Shown here piece by piece: positions 1-8,089 of a stretch of DNA of 38,604 bases (its first letter is position 1; the number at the start of each line of letters is the position of its first letter). The position numbers and the translations under genes are program-made. A model generated the notes under the pieces. That model was given only the letters and a program-made list of their open reading frames with translations. It was not told where the DNA came from and searched no databases. The DNA comes from JAGOQQ01 sp031973235 (GTDB taxonomy: Bacteria > Patescibacteriota > Minisyncoccia > Phycocordibacterales > UBA9973): contig DALYDM010000004.1 of NCBI GenBank assembly GCA_031973235.1, forward strand, positions 1 through 38,604. The letters run 5' to 3'.

Positions 1-2
1 CA

Positions 3-563
3 ACAAATGTCGATATCAACAAAAAATTCGTAGTGTTTTCAGTTCGAGACATGGAAGACGAACTCAAGCCTGTTGCAATGTACATAGTGACTCACTTTAT
101 TTGGAATGCAGTCAGAAGAACACTCAAAAAGCGACTTCTTGTAGTGGATGAGGCATGGTGGATGATGAAATCTGAAGACACTGCGTCGTTTCTCTACTCA
201 ATTGCAAAACGAGGAAGAAAATACTATCTAGGTCTTTGTACCATCACTCAAGACGTAGGAGACTTCATGAGAAGTCCATATGGAGTTCCAATCGTAACAA
301 ACTCTTCACTTCAAATGCTTCTGAAGCAATCTCCGAGTTCGATTGATCTTCTTCAAAAAACATTCAACCTTACAGACGAAGAGAAATTTAGACTTCTTGA
401 GTCAAATGTAGGAGAGGGAATATTCTTTGCAGGACTAAAGCATGTACAACTCAAAATCCTCGCATCACCAACAGAGGAAATGATAATCACCTCAGACCCT
501 TCTCAGGTACTCGCAATCAAAAAAGCAAAACAAGACCTCGCACAAGCCGAAGTAAAACAATAA
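3..563 (+). CDS. VirB4/TraC-type secretion ATPase, C-terminal part (5' truncated)
   Basis: The frame is open to the left edge of the window, so only the last ~186 residues of a larger ATPase are visible. A Walker B-like strand (LLVVDEAWW, near base 140) is followed by a helix-rich C-terminus containing SIAKRGRKYYLG and TITQDVGDFM, the arrangement seen in VirB4/TraC ATPases. Such ATPases energise type IV secretion and conjugation from the cytoplasmic face of the membrane. The next genes (a secreted protein, a VirB2-like pilin) support that context. It ends in a strong terminator. Family assignment is good; whether the system moves DNA, protein or builds a pilus cannot be told from here. Confidence 0.85.
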   Translation, partial: TNVDINKKFVVFSVRDMEDELKPVAMYIVTHFIWNAVRRTLKKRLLVVDEAWWMMKSEDTASFLYSIAKRGRKYYLGLCTITQDVGDFMRSPYGVPIVTNSSLQMLLKQSPSSIDLLQKTFNLTDEEKFRLLESNVGEGIFFAGLKHVQLKILASPTEEMIITSDPSQVLAIKKAKQDLAQAEVKQ

Positions 564-597
564 AACACACAGTGACTCGGTCACTGTGTGTTTTATT
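559..597 (+). terminator. Rho-independent terminator after the VirB4-like gene
   Basis: Perfect 18-bp inverted repeat (559-576 with 580-597) with a TCG loop, A-rich on the left and T-rich on the right. The stop codon lies in the left arm. Confidence 0.85.
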
Positions 598-643
598 ACA
601 CAAGGTTTCTCTTTTTTTTAAAAATCATTGTATACTATTAGTA

Positions 644-1633
644 ATGAAAAACTGGATTAGAAGTCTATTTATACTATTTTCAATACTTCCATTTGCTGTA
701 TCAGCTCAAACATTTTCTGCAATAAAAGAAAGTGATGTTGTTGTAAAACTTTCACCTCAAATTCCTGGCCCAAACGAATCAGTTACAATTACACTGCAAA
801 GTTATGCTATTGATTTAAACAAAGCAAACATATCATGGACAGTAAACGGAAAACTCACTCCAAGTACTGAAGTCGGAGGGAAAAGCATAAAAATCACCAC
901 AGGTGGTGTAGGTTCAACAATTTCTGTGGTAGCTGAAATCAAAGGGACCGGTTTTGAAAACATCACAAAAAACATTCTGATTAGACCTGCTGAAATTGAC
1001 TTGCTTTGGGAAGTCAAAGATTCATATGTGCCACCATTTTACAAAGGAAAGGCACTACCATCATCAGAGTCGACAATAAAAGTGGTGGCAATCCCAAACA
1101 TCAAAACAGCAAGTGGTACAAAACTAAAATCAACTGATTTTGTGTTTAACTGGAAAAGAAATTTTGATTCAGTACAAGCAAGTTCTGGCTATGGCAAAGA
1201 TTCTTTTGAATTTAAACACAGTTATTTCAACAAAACAGAAAACATATCACTTGTTGTATCAGGAGTTTCACTTCCAACAGGTGCGGATTCACAGCTTTCT
1301 CTAACTCCAGGTTCGCCTAAAATTCTCTTTTATGAACAAAGTCCACTATATGGCACTCAATACCAAAAAGAGCTTGGTCAATTGTTTACGATGAACACAG
1401 ACGAGACATCAATCGTCGCAGAACCTTATTTCTTTTCGCCAAAAAATGTCATCTATAGTGATGTTCAGTTTAAATGGAATGTAAATGGAGCATCGGTGTC
1501 AAATCAATCACCAAAAAATGTCCTTCCTGTACGAAAAGGTGGCACTGGTGGTTCAAGCAAACTCACAATCACAGTTGAAAGCATTACAAAACTTTTTCAA
1601 TCAGCAACTAAAACACTTTTTGTGAATTTATAA
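644..1633 (+). CDS. Secreted protein of unknown function in the secretion cluster
   Basis: 329 residues. The start at 644 gives a normal signal peptide (MKNWIRSLFILFSILPFAVSA, likely cut before QTF). The frame extends upstream to a GTG at 572, but that lies inside the preceding terminator. A TATACT at 631-636 ends seven bases before the ATG. The mature part is rich in beta-strand-like Ser/Thr/Val/Lys patterns, with repeated stretches of the type 'W.VNG' (residues near 70 and 285), suggesting two or three immunoglobulin-like modules. No catalytic motif seen. It is followed four bases later by the VirB2-like gene, so it is probably an extracytoplasmic partner of the secretion apparatus; that role is inferred from position only. 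Confidence 0.7.
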   Translation: MKNWIRSLFILFSILPFAVSAQTFSAIKESDVVVKLSPQIPGPNESVTITLQSYAIDLNKANISWTVNGKLTPSTEVGGKSIKITTGGVGSTISVVAEIKGTGFENITKNILIRPAEIDLLWEVKDSYVPPFYKGKALPSSESTIKVVAIPNIKTASGTKLKSTDFVFNWKRNFDSVQASSGYGKDSFEFKHSYFNKTENISLVVSGVSLPTGADSQLSLTPGSPKILFYEQSPLYGTQYQKELGQLFTMNTDETSIVAEPYFFSPKNVIYSDVQFKWNVNGASVSNQSPKNVLPVRKGGTGGSSKLTITVESITKLFQSATKTLFVNL

Positions 1634-1637
1634 TATT

Positions 1638-2927
1638 ATGAAAAAAAGATTTTTTATTAAAATTGCTGGCTACATAGTTCTATCACTTTTTTGCGGTACA
1701 CTTGTAAGTCCATTACTTTCACATGCTCAATCAAGTCCAATCACTCTCCAGTCACAAAATGTATCACCCGCACCAAATGGAAATTTTAACTGGGAAATCA
1801 AGATCAATTCACCTTCAATCACCGGAACTGCACAAATAACAATCAAAGTGTACGAGCAAGTTTCACTACCCCAAGTTCCTCCTGTGGTAAACCAGCAAAA
1901 TGTTTCAATCACAGTACTTGGTGGAACATATTCGTCTGGACCAATTCTTCTTTCAAATAAAACTTATGTTGCAGAAGGTGTATATACACTAAATGGAGCA
2001 CCTCAAACCACTCCGTCAATCACTATCACTACAAGCCAAGGAACATCACCGACAGACACACCAGGAGATTCAAACCCAGCAGTCCTTAATCCAACCAATC
2101 CAACAGTAGAACAACCAGGCGAAGGGGAGTCTTACAAACTTCTTGCACCATTGCCGATATTTGGATCAGTATTTAATGCTTCAGGAAAATCTTTTGGGGA
2201 ATATCTCTCAATAATGTTTACGTTTTTTGTATCATTTGCTGGAGTACTTGCTGTGGTAATGCTCATTTTTGGAGGAATTCAATACATGTCGACAGACTCC
2301 CTCTCTGGAACAGAGTCTGGTCGTTCAAAAATGTATCAGGCTGTGTTTGGATTGATTATTGTTCTCGCGTCTTATGTTATCCTAAACACCGTAAATCCAA
2401 ACCTGGTTAAATTTAATTTTTCGATACAAGGACAATCAATTGAAATAAATGAAACAGCAGATGATGGAACAAATTTAACAATTCAATACTCAGGAGCGGG
2501 AACATGTCCACAAGACTGTGTAGATCTTCTTCCAGATGTCCCAATTAAAAACAGTTCTGGTAAAAAAATCGAAAAAAGCGTAAAGGAAAAACTTGTTGCC
2601 TTTACAAATAAAATTAAAAGCGACAACATAATCAACAATCAGTGGGGCGTTACGGAAGCATGGTCACCATCAAGGACACACAAAGCGCAGTGTCACCCAA
2701 AAGGAACATGCATTGATGCAAACTTTACAGGTTCTCCTACTGCACAAATGGTAAAACAATTTATAAGTCAGGCGTCTGCATCAGGTCTATGTGCTATTTA
2801 CGAAGTACAGAGCGACCAAGCACGCAATCAACTTATTAGCGCAGGAGTTAGTTCTTCAAATGTTAAAAATTACGGAACGTGGATTAGTGCACCTCATTTT
2901 TCGGTATACGGAGGTACTTGTAAATAA
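1638..2927 (+). CDS. VirB2/TrbC-like pilin with C-terminal M15 peptidase-like domain
   Basis: 429 residues. Signal peptide (1-31), then an ~120-residue beta-rich region and a Pro/Thr/Asn linker. Two hydrophobic helices follow (about 189-213 and 235-253) joined by a short polar loop, with GGIQYM at the end of the first; this is the VirB2/TrbC hairpin pattern common beside VirB4 in Patescibacteria. The C-terminal ~130 residues contain HPKGTCID (H353, D360) and PHFSVYG (H420). The spacing H-x6-D and ~60 residues to the last His match the zinc ligands of M15 (VanX/VanY-type) D-Ala-D-Ala peptidases. The fold and activity of this domain are inferred. A pilin carrying a wall-cleaving or wall-binding domain would fit passage through peptidoglycan. 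Confidence 0.75.
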   Translation: MKKRFFIKIAGYIVLSLFCGTLVSPLLSHAQSSPITLQSQNVSPAPNGNFNWEIKINSPSITGTAQITIKVYEQVSLPQVPPVVNQQNVSITVLGGTYSSGPILLSNKTYVAEGVYTLNGAPQTTPSITITTSQGTSPTDTPGDSNPAVLNPTNPTVEQPGEGESYKLLAPLPIFGSVFNASGKSFGEYLSIMFTFFVSFAGVLAVVMLIFGGIQYMSTDSLSGTESGRSKMYQAVFGLIIVLASYVILNTVNPNLVKFNFSIQGQSIEINETADDGTNLTIQYSGAGTCPQDCVDLLPDVPIKNSSGKKIEKSVKEKLVAFTNKIKSDNIINNQWGVTEAWSPSRTHKAQCHPKGTCIDANFTGSPTAQMVKQFISQASASGLCAIYEVQSDQARNQLISAGVSSSNVKNYGTWISAPHFSVYGGTCK

Positions 2928-2932
2928 ATACT

Positions 2933-4264
2933 ATGAATAAAAAAATACTTACAATAATAATAGTAGTTTCTCTTCTGTCATTTGTTGGTGGAATTGGAGT
3001 TCTGTTGTTTAACAGAACAAACACTGCGGACAACACAGGAACTACTTCTGAAAATAATGGACTAACATTTCGAGATTTCTTCACATTTGGCGGATCAAAA
3101 AACACTACTCCAACTCCAGACCAAAATGAAGACACCCCTACACCTATCGATGACACCCCAGTTACTCCAAGTGAAATTCCAAAACTTCGCCAAGTATCTT
3201 ATGAACCAACTACAGGATTTGGAACACTTACAATCGAAAGAGAGATGGTAGAACCAGAGCCTTTAACAGCTTTAACAGAAAGTCCTACATCTGAATCAAA
3301 ATCTGCAACCACAGCAAATGCAAAAAAGGTTGAAAAAATTGACTCAGTACGATATCAAGATAGGGCAACTGGCCACATATATCAAACATTTCTCGACATA
3401 ATAAGTCCTCAAAAAATTTCAAACACCACTATTCCAAAAGTACATCACTCATATTTTGTCAGCAACAGCGAAGGATTAATTGACCAATATCTCACAACTT
3501 CACGTTCAATCGAAACGTACAGCGCCCAACTCACAAAAGACAAAGAAGGAAATTATAATGGAATCGTCGGAACATTTTTACCAAAAGATATTCTAGATCT
3601 ATCAACACTGACCGATTCTACAAAAATATTTTATATTTCTACTTTAGAAAACGGTGTTGTAGGGACTATTTCATCACCAAAAGGTGATTCAAAAATCCAA
3701 GTTTTCTCATCAAAATTTTCTGAGTGGAACTCACAATTTCCAAACAGTAAGCTTGTCACCGTCACAACAAAACCTTCTGCACGATCATTAGGATACATGT
3801 ACGGAATAGACACTTCAATAAAATCTTTCGATAAAATATTGGGTGGAATTTCTGGTCTTACAACACTTACGAGTCCAGACGGAAAACAAATTCTCTACAG
3901 TGCAACAACAACCGGAGGGTTCACTTCAAGTATATACAGCCGAGAAACAAAGAGTGCATTAACCCTTGGACTAGTTACTTTCCCTGAAAAATGCGTCTGG
4001 GCACGTGACTCAAAAACAGCATATTGTGCAGTACCACAATCAATCCCAACAGGTGAATATCCTGATAGTTGGTATCAGGGCACAGTATCATTCAATGATT
4101 CATTTTGGAAACTCGACACAGAATCAAATATATTTGAGCTTATCTATGATTCGGCATCAGAAGGAAGAAATTTTGATGGTGTTCAGTTAAAACTTTCGAC
4201 AAATGAAAAATATCTATTGTTTGTAAATAAAGTAGATAATCAACTTTGGAGTATTACTTTATAA
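2933..4264 (+). CDS. Membrane-anchored protein with beta-propeller-like repeats
   Basis: 443 residues. An N-terminal hydrophobic segment (residues 4-26) with no clear cleavage site probably anchors it. A Thr/Pro/Asp-rich linker (about 40-85) follows. The C-terminal half has repeats resembling TolB/PD40 propeller blades: TSPDGKQILYS, WARDSKTAYCA and STNEKYLLFVN. It lies five bases after the VirB2-like gene and ends in a shared terminator, so it is the last gene of the visible secretion cluster. Function unknown; a periplasmic or surface scaffold is possible. Confidence 0.65.
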   Translation: MNKKILTIIIVVSLLSFVGGIGVLLFNRTNTADNTGTTSENNGLTFRDFFTFGGSKNTTPTPDQNEDTPTPIDDTPVTPSEIPKLRQVSYEPTTGFGTLTIEREMVEPEPLTALTESPTSESKSATTANAKKVEKIDSVRYQDRATGHIYQTFLDIISPQKISNTTIPKVHHSYFVSNSEGLIDQYLTTSRSIETYSAQLTKDKEGNYNGIVGTFLPKDILDLSTLTDSTKIFYISTLENGVVGTISSPKGDSKIQVFSSKFSEWNSQFPNSKLVTVTTKPSARSLGYMYGIDTSIKSFDKILGGISGLTTLTSPDGKQILYSATTTGGFTSSIYSRETKSALTLGLVTFPEKCVWARDSKTAYCAVPQSIPTGEYPDSWYQGTVSFNDSFWKLDTESNIFELIYDSASEGRNFDGVQLKLSTNEKYLLFVNKVDNQLWSITL

Positions 4265-4280
4265 CAACCAGGTAAATAGA

Positions 4281-4311
4281 ATAAAACGCACTGATATTCA
4301 GTGCGTTTTAT
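4281..4311. terminator. Bidirectional terminator between convergent genes
   Basis: Perfect 14-bp inverted repeat (4281-4294 / 4298-4311) with loop TAT, A-tract left and T-tract right. The stop codon of jag (4308-4310) is inside the right arm. Confidence 0.85.
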
Positions 4312-4772
4312 AATTCACCTATATATTTGATGGTAATTCTTCGATCTTTTCCTTCACCAATTGATTCTGTTTTTAGATCAGTTTTGCTTTGTAGAAATGA
4401 GTGGACGATTTTTCTCTCGTATGGAGACATTGGATCTATTTCAACGGTTGACTTAAAATATCGTGCTCGCTCTGCCATCATGTGAGCAATTGCTTTCAAA
4501 TTATCAATTTTTCTCTTTTGGAAATCATCAACATCGATAATGTATTGAGGAAGTACTTCTTGCTGTAAATTCTTTTCTATAAGCCGTTTTACGAGGTGGT
4601 TCAGTGCCATAAGGTTCTCACCATCACGTCCGATAAAATATCTTGGCTCGTGGGTTTTTATGGTGTACCAAGTGGTGTTTGTATCGTCATCATACGACAC
4701 AATAATATCTTCAACGTGAAAACTTGTTTTAGTAATCAAATCTTTAATTAATGTGTCTAGTTCGTAACTCAT
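4308..4772 (-). CDS. jag: Jag/KhpB-like KH-R3H RNA-binding protein
   Basis: 154 residues. A KH domain carries the GxxG loop in FIGRDGENLMAL, and an R3H domain carries the R-x3-H core in ERKIVHSFL. This is the compact form of Jag (also called KhpB or EloR), a single-strand RNA-binding protein. In Firmicutes it is linked to cell elongation and wall synthesis and is usually encoded next to yidC, as here (six bases after yidC). It lacks the N-terminal Jag-N domain of the Bacillus protein. Its stop codon sits within the bidirectional terminator. Confidence 0.85.
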   Translation of the reverse strand: MSYELDTLIKDLITKTSFHVEDIIVSYDDDTNTTWYTIKTHEPRYFIGRDGENLMALNHLVKRLIEKNLQQEVLPQYIIDVDDFQKRKIDNLKAIAHMMAERARYFKSTVEIDPMSPYERKIVHSFLQSKTDLKTESIGEGKDRRITIKYIGEL

Positions 4773-4778
4773 AGTATT

Positions 4779-5507
4779 TTAAGCAGAAATTGCTGTATTT
4801 TTTTGAAGTTTTTTCTTAATAATCAACTCTTGGATTATTGATACAACATTGTTTACTACAAGATAAAGTGCAATTGCTCCAGAAGTTGAATACGCCACAA
4901 ATGCAATAAACACAGGCATAACATATCTCATTTGCATATTCATACTTTTCATCAATTCACCCTTAAATGATTGATCTCCTTCCTTTTTCTTATAGACAGG
5001 CATTGAGATTCTTACTTGCAAGAATTGTGTTATACCGGCAAGAATTGCAAGAACAATACTCTTTTTTGCGATATCGATAATACCTAGAAATAGTGTGTTT
5101 AAGTGTTCTGGGTATTTTACAAAAGAATACATAAGACTCTCGTTGAATGTAAAACCACTATAAAAAACTTTATACAACGCAATAAGAATTGGGAGTTGTA
5201 TTATCAACACCAAACAACCAGAAAGGGGATTTATGTTGTGTTTTTTGTATAATTCAAAGGTTTTCTTTGCTTGTTCCTCTTTGTTTGGATACTGGTTCTT
5301 GATAGTTTCAAGTTCCGGCTCAATTTCTCGCATTTTTATTTGACTGCGAAGAGATTTTTGAGTTAAAGGGAAGGTTATTATCTTTACTAAAATAGTAAGT
5401 ACCACCACTGCAATACCCACATCAGACCAAGGAACATGAGAAATAAGGAATACGAGTGCGTTGTAAAGTGGTTCGTAGAAAAAATTCATCCAAATTGAGT
5501 TAAACAT
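4779..5507 (-). CDS. yidC: YidC/Oxa1 membrane protein insertase
   Basis: 242 residues, the short form without the large periplasmic domain of Gram-negative YidC. The N-terminal part has a hydrophobic helix and then the cytosolic loop typical of the family (TFPLTQKSLRSQIKMREIEPE). It continues with NPLSGCLVLIIQLPILIALY and C-terminal helices including MRYVMPVFIAFVAYSTSGAI. It inserts and folds membrane proteins with or without SecYEG. TATAAT at 5519-5514 ends six bases before the ATG, so it seems to have its own leaderless promoter even though yidD lies upstream on the same strand. Confidence 0.93.
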   Translation of the reverse strand: MFNSIWMNFFYEPLYNALVFLISHVPWSDVGIAVVVLTILVKIITFPLTQKSLRSQIKMREIEPELETIKNQYPNKEEQAKKTFELYKKHNINPLSGCLVLIIQLPILIALYKVFYSGFTFNESLMYSFVKYPEHLNTLFLGIIDIAKKSIVLAILAGITQFLQVRISMPVYKKKEGDQSFKGELMKSMNMQMRYVMPVFIAFVAYSTSGAIALYLVVNNVVSIIQELIIKKKLQKNTAISA

Positions 5508-5545
5508 GGAAGTATTATACTCTTTTCGAACACTATTTCAAAAGT

Positions 5546-5758
5546 TTAATTAAGTGGGTCTATTTCATGAGGATGCCATGGATGACATTTTAAAATCCTC
5601 TTAATTGTAAGAAAAAATCCTTTAAAAAATCCATATTTTGTAAAAGCCTGCAATGAATATTCTGAGCAGGTTGGATAAAACTTACATGAATCCTTTTTAC
5701 CAACAAATCGCATAATATGTTGATAAATAAGGATTATTTTAATCATTATCCACTTCAT
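5546..5758 (-). CDS. yidD: Membrane protein insertion efficiency factor YidD
   Basis: 70 residues, full length for the family. It shows the signature KFYPTCSEYSLQAF and the C-terminal RILKCHPWHPHEIDP. YidD is a small inner-membrane-associated protein that assists YidC-dependent insertion. Its ATG overlaps the rnpA stop codon as TAATG, so the two are probably translationally coupled. Confidence 0.93.
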   Translation of the reverse strand: MKWIMIKIILIYQHIMRFVGKKDSCKFYPTCSEYSLQAFTKYGFFKGFFLTIKRILKCHPWHPHEIDPLN

Positions 5759-6093
5759 TACAGTAAAGATATCTTACTTAAAAGCTCTAAAACTGCTTTT
5801 TTTGCCTCATTCGGCGACAAATCGAGATAATGTTTTTTTGGAAATATCATTAAAATACAAGGTATTTTTAGGTTTTTTGATACATTTTGGACAATTTCAT
5901 ATATTCTGCGCTTTGTTTTATTGCGACCAACCGCGCTTTTTTCAACCTTTTTGGACACAACTACTGATGTTTTAGAGGGAAATTCGCTAATAACCTTATA
6001 TTTTAAGGTTAAAAAATCATTTGAAACAGTTTTTGAATGAGAAAAAGACTCAGAAAAGAGTCTTTTTGTAATTCTTTGCCTCTTAGGGAGCAT
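5758..6093 (-). CDS. rnpA: Ribonuclease P protein component
   Basis: 111 residues. The conserved RNR-type motif is present as KSAVGRNKTKRRIYE, preceded by SVVVSKKVEKS. RnpA binds the catalytic P RNA and helps it bind precursor tRNA leaders. It overlaps both neighbours by one base through TAATG (rpmH stop/rnpA start and rnpA stop/yidD start). The order rpmH-rnpA-yidD-yidC-jag is the classical bacterial origin arrangement. Confidence 0.95.
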   Translation of the reverse strand: MLPKRQRITKRLFSESFSHSKTVSNDFLTLKYKVISEFPSKTSVVVSKKVEKSAVGRNKTKRRIYEIVQNVSKNLKIPCILMIFPKKHYLDLSPNEAKKAVLELLSKISLL

Positions 6094-6242
6094 TATTTTC
6101 GGCGAGTTTTCACTGCTACACGAGCTCGACCTTTTTGTCGGCGTCTCTTGAGGACATTTTTTCCTGTCTTAGAAGCACTTCGGACGAGAAATCCGTGTGT
6201 CTTTGCGCGCTTTCTTTTATTAGGGTTATAAGTCTGTGACAT
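6093..6242 (-). CDS. rpmH: 50S ribosomal protein L34
   Basis: 49 residues, read directly from the minus strand. It begins MSQTYNPNKRKRAKTHGFLV, continues RSASKTGKNVLKRRR and ends KTRRK, a normal full-length L34. The stop overlaps the rnpA start (TAATG). A good promoter lies just upstream (-35 TTGATT 6278-6273, 17-bp spacer, -10 TATATT 6255-6250), with the -10 ending seven bases before the ATG. Confidence 0.96.
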   Translation of the reverse strand: MSQTYNPNKRKRAKTHGFLVRSASKTGKNVLKRRRQKGRARVAVKTRRK

Positions 6243-6249
6243 ATGTCGG

Positions 6250-6278
6250 AATATACACTAAATTATAAATTAAATCAA
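6250..6278 (-). promoter_or_regulatory. Promoter of the rpmH-rnpA-yidD operon
   Basis: TTGATT (6278-6273), spacer 17, TATATT (6255-6250). Predicted transcription start is at or one base before the rpmH ATG at 6242. Confidence 0.65.
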
Positions 6279-6369
6279 TAGCTGCATTTATTGTAATGAT
6301 TTTCTTTTAGAGCACGACTCTTTGTTGTTGTGAAGTATGCACCATTAAGTAGGGGAGGGTATAATAACA

Positions 6370-6421
6370 CTATTCACAGTTTTTCCACAGGGTAATCCAG
6401 AGTTTTGAATTGTTATTCACA
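6370..6421. promoter_or_regulatory. DnaA-box-like cluster upstream of dnaA
   Basis: Three near matches to TTATCCACA: CTATTCACA (6370-6378), TTTTCCACA (6381-6389) and TTATTCACA (6413-6421). TATAAT hexamers occur at 6360-6365 and 6435-6440. The cluster probably allows DnaA autoregulation and may be part of a bipartite origin with the dnaA-dnaN spacer. Confidence 0.6.
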
Positions 6422-6475
6422 GCCTTTGTTCAATTATAATTGTTTTTATACAAGCTAACTTATTGATTCATTCTT

Positions 6476-7828
6476 ATGACAGAGTACAAACAACTTTGGG
6501 ATACGTGTTTAGGAGAGATAGAACTTAATGTCTCAAAAGCTAATTTTAGTACTTGGTTTAAAGATACTTCCATAATTAAATATGAATTTGGAACAATATA
6601 TGTCGGTGTGCCAAATGAATTTGTTAAAGATTGGCTAATAAACAAGTTTAATAAGCTTATTCTAAAAACATTAGTTGATCATTCACCTGAAATCAGGGCA
6701 GTTGAATATATTATTTCTAAACACTCTCAAAAAAAGGAGGGTACAGATACAGATATTGCAAAAACATTCATAAACAAGGAATTGCCTTTGTCTGATTTAT
6801 ATATAAACAAAGAAGACAATCTTAATCCCCGATATGTTTTTGAGTCATTTATTGTAGGTCCTTTTAATGAATTAGCTCATGCTGCGGCTCAATCAATAAT
6901 AAGAAACCCTGGTCGTTCTTATAATCCACTATATATCTATGGAGACACAGGACTTGGAAAAACTCACCTAATACAAGCAATTGGTAATGCAATAAAACAG
7001 AAATTTCCTGAAAAAAAGGTTAATTATATTACCCTTGAGAAGTTCGCAACTGACCTTATAAATTCATTCCAAAACAACAAAGCTGCTCAATTTAAGGAAA
7101 AATACAGGAAATATGACGTATTAATTATTGATGACATACAATTTGTAGGTAAAATGGAAAAAACACAAGAAGAACTTTTCCATATGTTTAATTTTATGTT
7201 TGAAAATAATAAACAAATTGTATTTTCATCAGATAAACACCCAAATTTTATTCCTGGATTAGAAGATCGCCTTCGTTCAAGATTTAATCAAGGAATGATC
7301 ATTGATGTCCTTCAACCAGAATATGAATCTCGAATGGCTATACTTAAAGCAAAAGTATCACAACTAGGTGATATTCCACTTACTGATGAAATAATCGAGT
7401 ATTTAGCAACAACAATTCAAGGAAATGTCCGAGAACTTGAAGGAAATCTTAATGTAGTTGTCTGTCATATTCAGCTTAAAAATAGACCACTTTCATTGAA
7501 TGAAGTAAAAGGATTAATAAAAAATAGTATTAAACCAAAGAAAAATATATCTATTAAGGAGGTTGCAAAGGTTATTTCAGACTATTACAACCTTGAAGAA
7601 TCTCTTATATATGAAAAAACACGAAGGAAAGAGATAGTAAGAGCTCGACAATTAATCATGTATATTCTTCGAGAAGATTTCAATGTGTCATATCCATTAA
7701 TAGGTCAAAAACTAGGAGGAAAGGATCATACAACAGTAATTCATTCTTGTGAAAAGGTTAAAAATGACCTTAAAAACAACATGGGTCTTTCACAGGAAAT
7801 AGAGGAATTACGTTTATTATTTAAGTAA
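6476..7828 (+). CDS. dnaA: Chromosomal replication initiator DnaA
   Basis: 450 residues. Domain I covers about 1-90. The AAA+ domain has Walker A GDTGLGKTH (156-164) and Walker B VLIIDDIQF (D219-D220). The C-terminal helix-turn-helix carries the signature GGKDHTTVIHSCEKV. DnaA binds 9-bp boxes and melts the origin. The ATG at 6476 gives the usual domain I start (MTEYKQLWDTCLGEIE). The leader is about 30 nt if the TATAAT at 6435 is used, so unlike many genes here dnaA is not leaderless. Confidence 0.97.
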   Translation: MTEYKQLWDTCLGEIELNVSKANFSTWFKDTSIIKYEFGTIYVGVPNEFVKDWLINKFNKLILKTLVDHSPEIRAVEYIISKHSQKKEGTDTDIAKTFINKELPLSDLYINKEDNLNPRYVFESFIVGPFNELAHAAAQSIIRNPGRSYNPLYIYGDTGLGKTHLIQAIGNAIKQKFPEKKVNYITLEKFATDLINSFQNNKAAQFKEKYRKYDVLIIDDIQFVGKMEKTQEELFHMFNFMFENNKQIVFSSDKHPNFIPGLEDRLRSRFNQGMIIDVLQPEYESRMAILKAKVSQLGDIPLTDEIIEYLATTIQGNVRELEGNLNVVVCHIQLKNRPLSLNEVKGLIKNSIKPKKNISIKEVAKVISDYYNLEESLIYEKTRRKEIVRARQLIMYILREDFNVSYPLIGQKLGGKDHTTVIHSCEKVKNDLKNNMGLSQEIEELRLLFK

Positions 7829-8089
7829 AATATGTGTATAACTCTGTGTATATCGTGGATATAACTATAGGATAACAATATGAAAAACCTGTTTATTCAA
7901 AAAGAATAACTAGTCAGTAATAATATATTTATTAAAGTTGTTAACAATTACCAAGAGTTATACACAAGTTGTGTAAAAAATATTTTAGAAATCTAGTTAT
8001 GATTTAAAAGGTTATTTAAGACTTATCCACTTATCAACAGGACTTAATAGTATTAATAAATTTATATATAAGAATTAATACACATACTT
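7829..8089. other. Probable replication origin (oriC) between dnaA and dnaN
   Basis: 261 bp, strongly AT-rich, without a gene. Boxes include the reverse complement of TTATACACA at 7833-7841, a reverse ATATACACA at 7846-7854, TTATACACA at 7958-7966, TTATCCACT at 8023-8031 and TTATCAACA at 8031-8039. The stretch around 7900-7945 is almost pure A/T and is the likely unwinding element. Location between dnaA and dnaN is the most common one in bacteria. Confidence 0.75.

Noticed and set aside
572..643. Upstream GTG start for the gene ending at 1633
   Set aside because: It lies inside the terminator of the preceding gene; the ATG at 644 gives a proper signal peptide and follows a -10 element.
1..4264. 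Complete conjugative element
   Set aside because: No relaxase, coupling protein or integrase is visible; only the end of a secretion cluster is in the window, and such clusters are chromosomal and conserved in many Patescibacteria.
6037..6231. 64-codon plus-strand frame over rpmH/rnpA
   Set aside because: Antisense shadow of rpmH and rnpA, which are certain.
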